The notes below the pieces were generated by a model. The model was not told the origin of the DNA. It worked only from the letters and a program-made list of their open reading frames with translations, and did no database searches. Both the position numbers and the translations under genes were made by a program. Positions 7,184-14,424 of a stretch of 24,331 nucleotides of DNA are shown here, one piece after another (within the stretch, counting starts at the first letter, position 1; each line of letters begins with the position of its first letter). Source of the DNA: a virus; the IMG/VR virus record IMGVR_UViG_3300022723_000048, positions 1 to 24,331 of that record. One strand, given 5' to 3'.

Positions 7184-9540
7184 CGTCGGAGCTGCAGTTG
7201 GTACGCTGCAATCTGCTTTCCAGTGTATATCGGTTGTACTCGAACCACATCGAAGACGTCACTGTCTACCTTGAGGCTAAATCCTTGCTGCGGCACGATG
7301 CTAAGGCCGCTCGCGGGCAGTAGCACCTTCGCGTCGCCTGCCTTTACCACGTCACCGTCGATCAAGTGACTCGAGTAAGACTCGGGCGGAGTCACTTTCT
7401 TGAACTCGGTAGCGCCGCCGCTCTCGACAACGGTACCCGCGGTCGGGTCGAAAGAATACGAAGCGACCGTCGTCAGTTTCGCTGTTTTACCGAGACGATT
7501 TACCAGCGACAGTACTTTCGGTACAAGCGACTCGTCGAGAGCTGTTTTAGCAGAAGTACTCGGAACGATCGCTCCAGTGCCGCGAACGTAAACCAGGTAC
7601 AGGCCAACTTGCTCGCCTGTGTAAATCGTCTCGTACTTGACTACGTCAAAGACCACGCTGTCGATGGTAACCTTAAGCCCTGTTCGCATCGTGAACGGGA
7701 TACCGCGATGCGCGATACCGAAGAGCAAGTCACCCGTGCGTACCACGTCGCCTGTCACGTAACGGTGCTCGTAGCTAAACGGTGGCGTGACCATCACGTT
7801 GTGCTGCGTTACACCACTGTTCGCCACTGCGCCCGTGCTCGGGTCGTAAACTTGATCTTCTGTCTCGATGACAGCGTCTTTACCTAGACGGTTAATCAAC
7901 GACTCGATGGTAGGACGCAGCGAAACGTCCAGTGTGGTCGGCGTGATCGTTACCGCGAGCGATACCGTACCACCGACCACGATAATCTTTGCGTCGATCG
8001 TAGCCCCGACCAACGTCTCGGATCCCGCTCCTGCCGCTGTGCCACCGATCACGACGAACGGCGTGTTAACCGTAGTACCGAGCAACGTAACGCCACCAGC
8101 GACTACGACGCCAGACACGACAACGACGGGGGCAGCGACTACCGTACCGATCAACGCGACCGTTCCCGGGCCGAGCGCCCCGTTTGCTGTCGTGAACTTC
8201 GCGTCAATCGTTCCGCCTTCGAGGCTCTGCAGCTCGCCGAGCAAGCCACTGACCACCGAAAACAACGCATCGACCGTGTTGCCAACGACGGCGACGCTGC
8301 CCGGAGCGACCTCGCCGCTGACCACTGCCAACGGAACACCGAGCGTAGTGCCGAGCAAAAATGCAGCACCCGGGTCGAGCGCTCCGTTTACCACCGTGAA
8401 CAGCGCACCGATGGTAGAACCAGTCAGCGTCTCAGCGCCGCCAACTTGCAAAGTTCCGCCAACGACTTGCATGAGCGCGTCGATGGCGCTCCCGTCGATA
8501 CCCACGCCGCCAGCGTCGAGCGAACCGGAAATGAGCTGAAACAGCTCTTCGATGACGCTGCCCTGAACGGCGACGCTGCCTGAAGCTACTTCGCCGTTCA
8601 CGATTTGCAACACCGCATCGACAGTGTTACCGACGAGAGCAGCGCTACCCGAATCGAGTGAGCCGCTCACAGGTTGCAGCAGCGCGTTAATCGTGGAGCC
8701 GTCGATAGTCTTGTGTTCAGCGAGAGCACCGTTGACCACGCTGAACAGCGCGTCAACGGCTGCGCCAGTAATCGACACGCTACCCGGCGACAGCGAGCCG
8801 CTTGCGACCGTGATCGGAGACGAGATCGAGCCGCCGGTGAGGGTCTGGCCCCCGCCGCCCGCGTCCACCTCGTCCGGCACTGCCAGCGACGACGACGGGA
8901 AGAACACGCGGGACGGGTTGCCGACGAGCGTCGGCGAGCTGACGGGCGAAGCGATGTCGCCGCCCATCACGTCGAGACCGCTACCCACCAGCGGCCAGTA
9001 GTGGGTCAGGATGTCGGGGCGGATCAGCAGAGGCGAGACGCCCGCGGAGAACTGCGCCACGCCCTTCGCGCCGATGTCGCCGTCGTAGAGCGCGATGTCC
9101 CAAAGCTCGCCGTCCCAAAGGCTCCCCGCAGGCGACCCCTTGTCGTTGAAGTCGCCGATGTAGAGGACCCGGCTCCCGACTGACGAGTACCCGCCGATGG
9201 TCCCCGTACCCGCCGCGCTGCCGTTCAAATAGAATGCGTAGTTGCTACTGGCGTCGATCCGCACCGCGACGGCGTAGACCACGTCCTCCGAGATCCCGGA
9301 GGAGAAGTTGTAGTCCGCCACGCCCGCGTGCGTGAACCGGAAAACACCGTTGCTTCGGATTTCCAGCTTCCAGCCGTTGTTCGGGTTGTCGCGCGCGCCG
9401 ATGACGGCGGCCTCGTTGCCGAAGGTCGCATGGTTGTCCGACCGGCAGCGCGCAAGGATGGTCCGGTTCGTCGTGGCGCTGTCCCAGACGACGCCCGTGG
9501 TCAGGTACTGCGTGGACGCGCGGACAAGGTCGTACGCCAT
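7180..9540 (-). CDS. fused virion protein: LamG-like domain, 23-residue repeats, two head-tail stopper-like domains
   Basis: This single frame of 786 codons starts with ATG at 9540, two bases after the upstream stop. Residues 1-225 look like a LamG/concanavalin-type binding domain with SNYAFYLNGSAAGTG, a WDGELWDIALYDG strand and an ILTHYWPL motif. Residues 232-541 hold about thirteen 23-residue repeats. Residues 541-654 and 670-786 are two copies of a small head-completion domain: each has an NRLGK helix, a YDP or FDP turn, TPP, DGDVV or TGDVV, KAGD or RTGD, FDVV, IYTG and a YVR or LRR end. A lone stopper of this kind is usually about 110-120 residues. The fusion is unusual, and base composition changes within it near 8.8 kb. 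It could be a true mosaic protein or an assembly join. The ATGA overlap with the gp10-like gene fits the stopper role. Confidence 0.85.
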   Translation of the reverse strand: MAYDLVRASTQYLTTGVVWDSATTNRTILARCRSDNHATFGNEAAVIGARDNPNNGWKLEIRSNGVFRFTHAGVADYNFSSGISEDVVYAVAVRIDASSNYAFYLNGSAAGTGTIGGYSSVGSRVLYIGDFNDKGSPAGSLWDGELWDIALYDGDIGAKGVAQFSAGVSPLLIRPDILTHYWPLVGSGLDVMGGDIASPVSSPTLVGNPSRVFFPSSSLAVPDEVDAGGGGQTLTGGSISSPITVASGSLSPGSVSITGAAVDALFSVVNGALAEHKTIDGSTINALLQPVSGSLDSGSAALVGNTVDAVLQIVNGEVASGSVAVQGSVIEELFQLISGSLDAGGVGIDGSAIDALMQVVGGTLQVGGAETLTGSTIGALFTVVNGALDPGAAFLLGTTLGVPLAVVSGEVAPGSVAVVGNTVDALFSVVSGLLGELQSLEGGTIDAKFTTANGALGPGTVALIGTVVAAPVVVVSGVVVAGGVTLLGTTVNTPFVVIGGTAAGAGSETLVGATIDAKIIVVGGTVSLAVTITPTTLDVSLRPTIESLINRLGKDAVIETEDQVYDPSTGAVANSGVTQHNVMVTPPFSYEHRYVTGDVVRTGDLLFGIAHRGIPFTMRTGLKVTIDSVVFDVVKYETIYTGEQVGLYLVYVRGTGAIVPSTSAKTALDESLVPKVLSLVNRLGKTAKLTTVASYSFDPTAGTVVESGGATEFKKVTPPESYSSHLIDGDVVKAGDAKVLLPASGLSIVPQQGFSLKVDSDVFDVVRVQPIYTGKQIAAYQLQLRR
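7920..8847 (-). repeat. about thirteen tandem 23-residue (69-base) coding repeats
   Basis: Residues 232-541 of the fused protein repeat a unit of roughly 23 residues, with the shape V-x-L-x-G-T-x-V-D-A-L-F-x-V-V-x-G-x-L-x-x-G. Examples begin VSITGAAVDALFSVV, VAVVGNTVDALFSVV, VGIDGSAIDALMQVV and TLTGSTIGALFTVV. Copies differ in sequence and a few are 22 or 24 residues long, so they are old and not a recent slippage product. Regular small/hydrophobic alternation suggests a beta-solenoid or fibre-like rod. The family is not identified. Confidence 0.8.
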
Positions 9541-9542
9541 CG

Positions 9543-10064
9543 CTACGTCTGCTCGACCAGCTCCACGGTCTCGACATAAAAGTCACCCGACGCGGTGTCC
9601 GCCGCGTCATCAACGTCCCGACGCATCAGCAGGCGGCACTCGTCCCCCGCCGCCACGCTGTCGTCGTTGGACATCGTCACGTCCTGCTCGACCTGATGTC
9701 CGGCGGTTCCGGGCGGGTCCACTTCGGCGGTGTTCGCCGAATCGAACGAATCTCCGGCGTCCACGTCCACCGAATCGCCGGGCGTGATCGCCTCGATTCG
9801 CACGTCCATCACGGCCTCGTCGGTCGCGGTCGTCTCGGACGCGAAGAACCCCTTGAGGCGCGCAAGCAGGGTGTTCCCTCCCGCGTAGGTGCTCGGCATC
9901 ACGAACGGCAGCGAGATCGCCGCCTCCTCATCCGTGTCGTCGAACGCGAGGACGAGCCGCTGCCGGATCGCTTCGAGAGTCGCGGGCGCGTCGCCGGCAA
10001 CGACCGGCGCGGAGTCCCCGATGAAGTCGGTGGACCGCAGGGTCACGAGGGTCGCATCAGCCAC
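9543..10064 (-). CDS. putative virion structural protein, receptor-facing beta domain
   Basis: This gene encodes 173 residues, overlapping the upstream gene by eight bases. The protein is acidic and beta-rich. It has EAIRQRLVLAFDDTDEEAA, then FVMPSTYAGGNTL, ITPGDSVDVDAG, a PGTAGHQVEQ turn and a C-terminal SGDFYVETVELVEQ. I recall this pattern from small structural proteins encoded beside LamG proteins in environmental phages, but I cannot name a Pfam family. Location between adaptor-like and LamG genes suggests a virion surface or fibre component. Codons are strongly G/C at third positions, like the head genes. Confidence 0.75.
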   Translation of the reverse strand: MADATLVTLRSTDFIGDSAPVVAGDAPATLEAIRQRLVLAFDDTDEEAAISLPFVMPSTYAGGNTLLARLKGFFASETTATDEAVMDVRIEAITPGDSVDVDAGDSFDSANTAEVDPPGTAGHQVEQDVTMSNDDSVAAGDECRLLMRRDVDDAADTASGDFYVETVELVEQT

Positions 10065-10509
10065 CGTTCAGGGCCTCCAGCTTGTTGCGGATCGCCGTCT
10101 TGAGTTGGGCGACGGTGCGCGTCGGCACATCGATCGCGCCGATCGCGGTCTTGACGTCGCCGAGGCTGTTCGCGCGGTCGATGGCGTCGAGGATCGCGGT
10201 GGTCCGGGTCGCGTGCAGGTTGATCTCGTCGAGGATGGCGAGCGCGAGCGCCTGCGTCAGCGTCTTGGCGTCGATGTCCGCCATGATCGCGTTTTCCTCG
10301 GCCGTCGTCTCGGCCGCATCGACCGCGTCCTTCTCGGCCTGCGTCATTTCGACGGGCCGCTCCGCACCACTGTCCCACTTCCAATACCGGAACGCCACCC
10401 CCGCCACCGCGCTCATGTCGGGGTTGTGCTTCCACGTCGGCTCCGGGAAGTCGGGCGTGTTGACGGAGCGAGTGAACTCCAGTGTTGTGCGGTGGATCAC
10501 GTTCGCCAT
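10057..10509 (-). CDS. phage structural-module protein, unknown function
   Basis: This gene encodes 150 residues, with ATG at 10509 five bases after GGAGG and directly after a TAG (TAGATG). The N-terminus carries RYWKWDSGAERPVEMTQAEK followed by DAVDAAE, a pattern I know from small proteins beside phage tail or fibre genes. The middle and C-terminal parts are helical (AILDEINLHATRTTAIL, then VAQLKTAIRNKLEAL) and suggest a short coiled coil. The stop overlaps the next gene by eight bases. Function is not known. A fibre-linked or assembly role is a guess from context. Confidence 0.75.
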   Translation of the reverse strand: MANVIHRTTLEFTRSVNTPDFPEPTWKHNPDMSAVAGVAFRYWKWDSGAERPVEMTQAEKDAVDAAETTAEENAIMADIDAKTLTQALALAILDEINLHATRTTAILDAIDRANSLGDVKTAIGAIDVPTRTVAQLKTAIRNKLEALNGG

Positions 10510-10551
10510 CTACGCCTCCATCTCCCGGTCGAACTCGGACGGGGTGCCCAT
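10510..10551 (-). CDS. possible 13-residue coupling minigene
   Basis: An ATG at 10551 overlaps the adaptor gene stop as TAATG. It opens 13 codons (MGTPSEFDREMEA) and ends in TAG, which touches the next ATG. The GGAGG for the next gene lies inside it. It may serve only to carry ribosomes from the adaptor gene to the next gene. Such a short frame may also arise by chance, so confidence is low. Confidence 0.3.
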   Translation of the reverse strand: MGTPSEFDREMEA

Positions 10552-11294
10552 TACGGACCTCCCATCTCAAGGGACCAATCCACGGACGGCTCGGGGACGA
10601 TGTCGAGGTCCGCCGCTCCGTGACGGTTGTCGGCGATATTGCTCGCCTGAATCTTTTCCTCGCGAAGACCGCGCTCCTCACGGGCCACGTCGTACTCGCG
10701 TCGCAACGCCGCGTACTCCGCCCGCATCTCGTGGCGAATCTCGGGGTACGCGCTGGCCGGAAGCTCCACGAATGTGTCACTCGAAATCAGCCCGAAGTAC
10801 GGCGTGTAGTAGAACGTGACCGTGATCGCGGACGAGTCCGACTTGGCCCGCTTCCACTGGGCCACGGGCGGATCGTCACTCGTCATGCCATCGAAGAACC
10901 AGCGCGGCTCGGCCGCACTCTCGGCCCACGGATGAGTCGATCGGCCCTGTGTCCCCCACGACGCCACGAAATCGGCCTTCGTCGTGATCTGGACGAGCTT
11001 CGTCTTCCCGCCCTGCGTCTCCGTGATCTGACGCATCGACCGGAAATCCGCCGGCATCGAGATCGTCTGCGAGGAGGCCGAAAGCGTTTCCTCCTTCTCA
11101 CGGACCGCCCACGGGTAGTGGGCCATCCGCTTCGAGATGTATTCATGCGCCTCTTCCAGAATCCGGTTCAATTCGGTCTGGGTCGCCGTTGCGAGGTTGT
11201 CGTAGGAGATCCCCGACCACGTCGCGACGGTGTTCCGAAGCTCCGTCTCCGTGAGCCGGTCGAGGGGGGAGGTAGTCGTTCGGAGAGCCGTCAT
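10551..11294 (-). CDS. putative head-tail adaptor / connector protein
   Basis: This gene encodes 247 residues, with its start overlapping the upstream 25-residue gene as ATGA. The N-terminal helical part (LTETELRNTVATWSGIS, then ELNRILEEAHEYISKRM) is followed by a beta-rich middle with SQTISMPADFRSMRQI. A late helix is rich in Arg and Glu (EIRHEMRAEYAALRREYDVA). This helix-strand-helix order and size fit the adaptor proteins that dock under the portal in podoviruses and some siphoviruses. Its place downstream of portal and capsid genes and before tail genes agrees. The specific family is not identified, so the role is an inference. Confidence 0.72.
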   Translation of the reverse strand: MTALRTTTSPLDRLTETELRNTVATWSGISYDNLATATQTELNRILEEAHEYISKRMAHYPWAVREKEETLSASSQTISMPADFRSMRQITETQGGKTKLVQITTKADFVASWGTQGRSTHPWAESAAEPRWFFDGMTSDDPPVAQWKRAKSDSSAITVTFYYTPYFGLISSDTFVELPASAYPEIRHEMRAEYAALRREYDVAREERGLREEKIQASNIADNRHGAADLDIVPEPSVDWSLEMGGP

Positions 11295-11368
11295 CGTTCA
11301 ACTGCGATGACGTGAATGACCATGCTGTTGGCATCCGAATTGGACGTGATCTTGATTTTTCCAGCCAT
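11291..11368 (-). CDS. 25-residue minigene, unknown function
   Basis: This very short gene has ATG at 11368 and TGA at 11291-11293. An excellent AAGGAG lies six bases before the start, inside the end of the glycosyltransferase gene. It begins three bases after that stop, and its own TGA overlaps the adaptor start as ATGA. The peptide starts MAGKIKITSNSDAN and ends VIHVIAVER, which is an amphipathic, strand-like pattern. Both junctions fit the operon's coupling style, so I think it is translated. It has no recognised family and may act mainly as a coupling leader or as a small virion peptide. Confidence 0.65.
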   Translation of the reverse strand: MAGKIKITSNSDANSMVIHVIAVER

Positions 11369-11371
11369 TCG

Positions 11372-12550
11372 CTACTCCTTCACCGCCACCATTTCGCGGC
11401 GCTTCCTCAAGAGGTCGTTCTCGGCCTCGGTGACAACCGACTTCCGCTGCATCTCGGCCCGGTACAGGCTCTTCACCTGTTTCGGCGTCATGTTCGGGTC
11501 AACCGCCTGAACACCGCTCTTGAACGCCTTGGGCGCAAGACCCGCGTAGCGCCGGAACTCGTTCTTGTTGTCGTGAAGCTTGATGTGGCCGAGGAAAACC
11601 CGCGTGTCAACCCACATGCGAATCCCTAGGTCATGGCACATCCGGCAAAACCAGATGTCCTCGCCAATCGCCCAGTTCCCGTGGTACATCAGCCGGAAGT
11701 CGCGTTGATGACGCTCCTCGACCTCCTCGTCAAGAGCCTTCGCCAACGCCTCCGGGTCGTCCTTGTGCTTGTCGAGAAGGTCGCGAAGCTCGTAGTTCTC
11801 GAACGAGCCGTCCCGCAGCTTGTCCTTGAACCACGGACGCCGCGCCGCATGGAGTCGCTTGAACACGTCCCGCGTGATGAGCAGACACCCGGTCGGAAGG
11901 CCACCGTTCTCCAACGGAATCAGACCCCTCTGGCCCACGAGCTTCGTGACGACCTCCCGGGACGCGAACCGGAAACCCCCACCGGGGTCGTCCGACATCT
12001 CGTAGATGAGCGGCTGGACACCGTCCGCCCTCTGGCTCTCGACGCAGTAGACGCCGCCCACAACATCCACGTCGTCGCGCTCGATGTCCTCCAGAAGATG
12101 ATGGAGGTCTTGGGCGGACGGAACGTTGTCGGCATCGACAAGCAGGACCGCGTCGTAATCCGTGTTCAACAGGTCGTCGCAGTCCCAGTCGATGTCGAAC
12201 AGGAACTTCTTCGCCTGGTTGTTCCGGTTGGCGGCCAGCGGAGACCCGGGGACAGGGCAGAACGTGACCGACCAGCCATCGGGAATCATCGAGGCCCATA
12301 GGTGCTTCTTGGTCCGCGCATCGACCCATTGGCGCTCGGCCTGTTCGGCCACCCAGCCGATGCCCGCGTCTTCGCCCATGTCACGGACCTGTGCCCGCGC
12401 CTTGAGTTGCGATGTGGGAAGGCCGTCCGCAATCGAATGGGCAAGGTCCCGGCAAGCCGACTGGACCTGCACCGACATGAGCCACCAGACAAGCTCCTGA
12501 TGGTAGGAGCCGTAGGGCGCGGTCGGAACCGAAACCATCAAGCGCTTCAT
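11372..12550 (-). CDS. GT-A type glycosyltransferase (GT2-like)
   Basis: This gene encodes 392 residues. ATG at 12550 is chosen because GGAGG lies seven bases before it and it overlaps the methyltransferase stop as ATGA. The protein starts MKRLMVSVPTAPYGSY. A DxD metal- and sugar-nucleotide-binding motif is at VLLVDADNVPS (135-145), GGLPTGCLLITRDVF at 216-230 forms the usual acceptor-side strand, and GEDIWFCRMCHDLGIRMWVD (296-315) plus GHI (321-323) match the late ED...GH motif of the family. It should transfer a sugar from a nucleotide donor. The acceptor is not visible; virion protein, host surface polysaccharide or DNA are all possible. Its place within the head operon suggests that it acts late in infection, perhaps on capsid or fibre proteins. 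Confidence 0.88.
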   Translation of the reverse strand: MKRLMVSVPTAPYGSYHQELVWWLMSVQVQSACRDLAHSIADGLPTSQLKARAQVRDMGEDAGIGWVAEQAERQWVDARTKKHLWASMIPDGWSVTFCPVPGSPLAANRNNQAKKFLFDIDWDCDDLLNTDYDAVLLVDADNVPSAQDLHHLLEDIERDDVDVVGGVYCVESQRADGVQPLIYEMSDDPGGGFRFASREVVTKLVGQRGLIPLENGGLPTGCLLITRDVFKRLHAARRPWFKDKLRDGSFENYELRDLLDKHKDDPEALAKALDEEVEERHQRDFRLMYHGNWAIGEDIWFCRMCHDLGIRMWVDTRVFLGHIKLHDNKNEFRRYAGLAPKAFKSGVQAVDPNMTPKQVKSLYRAEMQRKSVVTEAENDLLRKRREMVAVKE

Positions 12551-13149
12551 GCCCGAACCTCCACGAGAATTTGTTCCCCCGTCTTCGTGGACCACGTCTT
12601 TCGGGACACCGGCATGAGCAGTTCGTTGACCGCGCGCTTCACGCCCCAGTCCCACATGCGGTCGTGGTAGTCGTCAAGAGCCACGACAGCCCCATTGGAG
12701 AGACGCGGGATCACCCGTTCGAGGTCTTCGCGAACGCCTTCGTAGGAATGGTCCCCATCGACATGAGCGAAGCGGATCTTGTCGGGGACCGTGTCCCATG
12801 CGCGGTCATCGTGCGAACTGCCCACCATCAGGTTGAAGTTTGCGACCCCCATCGCGCCCATGTTCTTCTGGAACAGTTCGTCCGGCTTGTGGATTCGGGA
12901 CAGCTCCCTTTTCAGGTCGGGGTCCTCCTCCGGCGCGGAGAAGCTGTCGATGACGAAAAGCGCCTCGCCGAGATTCCGGTCCTGAAGAGCGCGGCAAATC
13001 ACGGCGGTAGAGCGTCCGAGAAAGCACCCGATTTCCAGCGTGCCGCCCTCGACATCGGTGTCCCGCGCCGCCGTGTAGAGCAGTTCGAGGTAGTCCGGTC
13101 CGGTGTACCCCTGAATACGGAGAGCGTCCTTGACCCGCTCAAAGGCCAC
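12547..13149 (-). CDS. class I SAM-dependent methyltransferase (Methyltransf_24-like)
   Basis: This gene encodes 200 residues from a GTG at 13149, chosen because AAGGA lies about nine bases upstream and it overlaps the preceding gene by 11 bases. An in-frame ATG at 13212 is possible but would add a basic tail deep in the upstream gene. Motif I is LEIGCFLGRSTAVI (38-51), the SAM-binding glycine loop. An acidic strand end appears in VIDSF (66-70). The hallmark HVDGDHSYEGVREDLE (129-144) and ALDDYHD (157-163) are typical of the Methyltransf_24 / cephalosporin-hydroxylase-like group, often found beside glycan genes. With the adjacent glycosyltransferase it may modify a sugar or the virion. The substrate is unknown. 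Confidence 0.88.
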   Translation of the reverse strand: MAFERVKDALRIQGYTGPDYLELLYTAARDTDVEGGTLEIGCFLGRSTAVICRALQDRNLGEALFVIDSFSAPEEDPDLKRELSRIHKPDELFQKNMGAMGVANFNLMVGSSHDDRAWDTVPDKIRFAHVDGDHSYEGVREDLERVIPRLSNGAVVALDDYHDRMWDWGVKRAVNELLMPVSRKTWSTKTGEQILVEVRA

Positions 13150-13549
13150 GGCGTTCCGTCCTTTCGAGTTCGTGCAGCGCGTCTCGGAGAACCGCCTGTG
13201 CGAGCGCATCACATTCGCGGCCCGTCTTGCGCCGCTGCCATTCCGCGAAGTCGCCGAGGATGTTGTGCGTCCACGTCTCCCGCATCTCGAAAAACCTCGG
13301 GTCGGCGCGGTCTCCTGCGTAGTACTTCGCGAAGAACAGGACCTTGTCGCAGGCGTTGCTCATTTCGGAGCCGACCGGATGACTGGAGCGGCGGCGACGA
13401 ACCACGTCGGGCATCTTGCGGAACCAGTCCACAAGCCCGACACGGGTCGCTTCGTGCCACTCGTCGTCGGTCTGAGCGGCCCAGTTCACGTCGATCATCG
13501 GCGCATCGCACGCCGACTCGATGAGGTCGAACTGCCGGTCTCTAGACAT
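13139..13549 (-). CDS. hypothetical protein in accessory block
   Basis: This gene encodes 136 residues. ATG at 13549 overlaps the upstream stop by eight bases, and its end overlaps the methyltransferase start. No clear ribosome binding site is seen, so coupling is likely. The protein is charged and tryptophan-rich (DVNWAAQTDDEWHEATRVG, then VDWFRKMPDVVRRRR and ETWTHNILGDFAEWQRR) with one or two mid-sequence cysteines. No signal peptide or membrane segment is visible. I do not recognise a family. Tight linkage to the methyltransferase and glycosyltransferase suggests a shared task. Confidence 0.72.
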   Translation of the reverse strand: MSRDRQFDLIESACDAPMIDVNWAAQTDDEWHEATRVGLVDWFRKMPDVVRRRRSSHPVGSEMSNACDKVLFFAKYYAGDRADPRFFEMRETWTHNILGDFAEWQRRKTGRECDALAQAVLRDALHELERTERRGL

Positions 13550-14336
13550 CGGTCACGATGTCTCCGAGGGCGTCGGAAATCTCCATCGGCCCATCACTTG
13601 TCATGACGGCTCCGTACATCGCGTACTTGTCGCTGTACGGGTTGGGGTGCTTCTCGACCACCATCGGCTCATCCATGTGCGCCGCCTTGTCGATCCAGAT
13701 GGACCCGGCGTTGGCCTGAAGAAGATGGCGGACCAGTTCGCGCAACGCGTCCGTCGAACACGGCGACTTCTTGCCGTGCGGCTGCATCGTGGCCGTGTGA
13801 AGGCCCTGGAAGTCCGAGACCGAAACGATGGCCCGATCCGGAATCGGGTTCTTCTCGTAGCTGAAGAAGTAGTTCGCCGTGGCACGGTCGATCTCGTGGT
13901 AGTGGTGCTTCGACGTGAGCGCACGACCATCGCGGACCTGCTGGAATGTCCCCTTGAACTTGAACGGGTTCTTGACCCACTTGCGGAGTCCCGTCGCCTT
14001 CAAGTGGCGGGGCACGTCGCGGCCCGGGTGGACTCCCTGCGGTCGCTTGTAGACAGTGGCCGGCAGGTACTTGAGGGTCGAGACAAGGGTCACGATCTCC
14101 ACGTCCTCGTCGATCCACCGCAGCGGGTCCACGGACTCGTCGTAGGGAGCGGCATCGCCCGTACTCTTGGCCGGAGTCGGGACGGGCTTCGCCTGCTGCG
14201 CGAGTACCGCTTCCAACTCCTCCGACGTGGAGACGCCGAATCGCTCCAGAAGCGCGTCGAGTTCCGCCTCCTTCCGCTTCGCTCTCGTGACGTGATGCTC
14301 CTTGCCGGAGCCGGTTTTGACTGCACCGTCGCTCAT
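13542..14336 (-). CDS. hypothetical protein, first gene after the capsid terminator
   Basis: This gene encodes 264 residues from ATG at 14336, which is preceded by an AAGAGAG purine tract; the in-frame ATG at 14381 has none. The N-terminal 60 residues are charged, with a basic helix and SEELEAVLAQQAK, like a helical tether. After a Pro/Thr-rich linker comes a globular part with IDEDVEIVTLVSTLKYLP, a basic stretch (GLRKWVKNPFKFKGT) and a C-terminal HPNPYSDKYAMYGAVM. I recognise no family or catalytic motif. Placement between capsid and modification genes suggests a virion or head-associated protein, but this is inference. Confidence 0.75.
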   Translation of the reverse strand: MSDGAVKTGSGKEHHVTRAKRKEAELDALLERFGVSTSEELEAVLAQQAKPVPTPAKSTGDAAPYDESVDPLRWIDEDVEIVTLVSTLKYLPATVYKRPQGVHPGRDVPRHLKATGLRKWVKNPFKFKGTFQQVRDGRALTSKHHYHEIDRATANYFFSYEKNPIPDRAIVSVSDFQGLHTATMQPHGKKSPCSTDALRELVRHLLQANAGSIWIDKAAHMDEPMVVEKHPNPYSDKYAMYGAVMTSDGPMEISDALGDIVTDV

Positions 14337-14381
14337 CGATCTCTCTTTCTTTCCGGGGCGTTTTCGCTTCGCCGGGGTCAT

Positions 14382-14415
14382 GGAAAAGAAGGGAGAGGGC
14401 TACACGCCCCCTCCC
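14382..14415 (-). terminator. intrinsic terminator after the major capsid gene
   Basis: The minus strand forms a ten-base-pair stem, GGGAGGGGGC with GCCCTCTCCC (one G-U pair), around a five-base loop, and is followed by TTCTTTTCC. It begins about nine bases after the capsid stop. This would end much of the head transcript directly after the most abundant gene and lower expression of the accessory and tail genes. Confidence 0.8.
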
Positions 14416-14424
14416 GTGCATGGA

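Noticed and set aside
12547-13212. Methyltransferase starting at ATG 13212
   Set aside because: It would extend 74 bases into the upstream gene with no binding site, while GTG 13149 has AAGGA at good distance.
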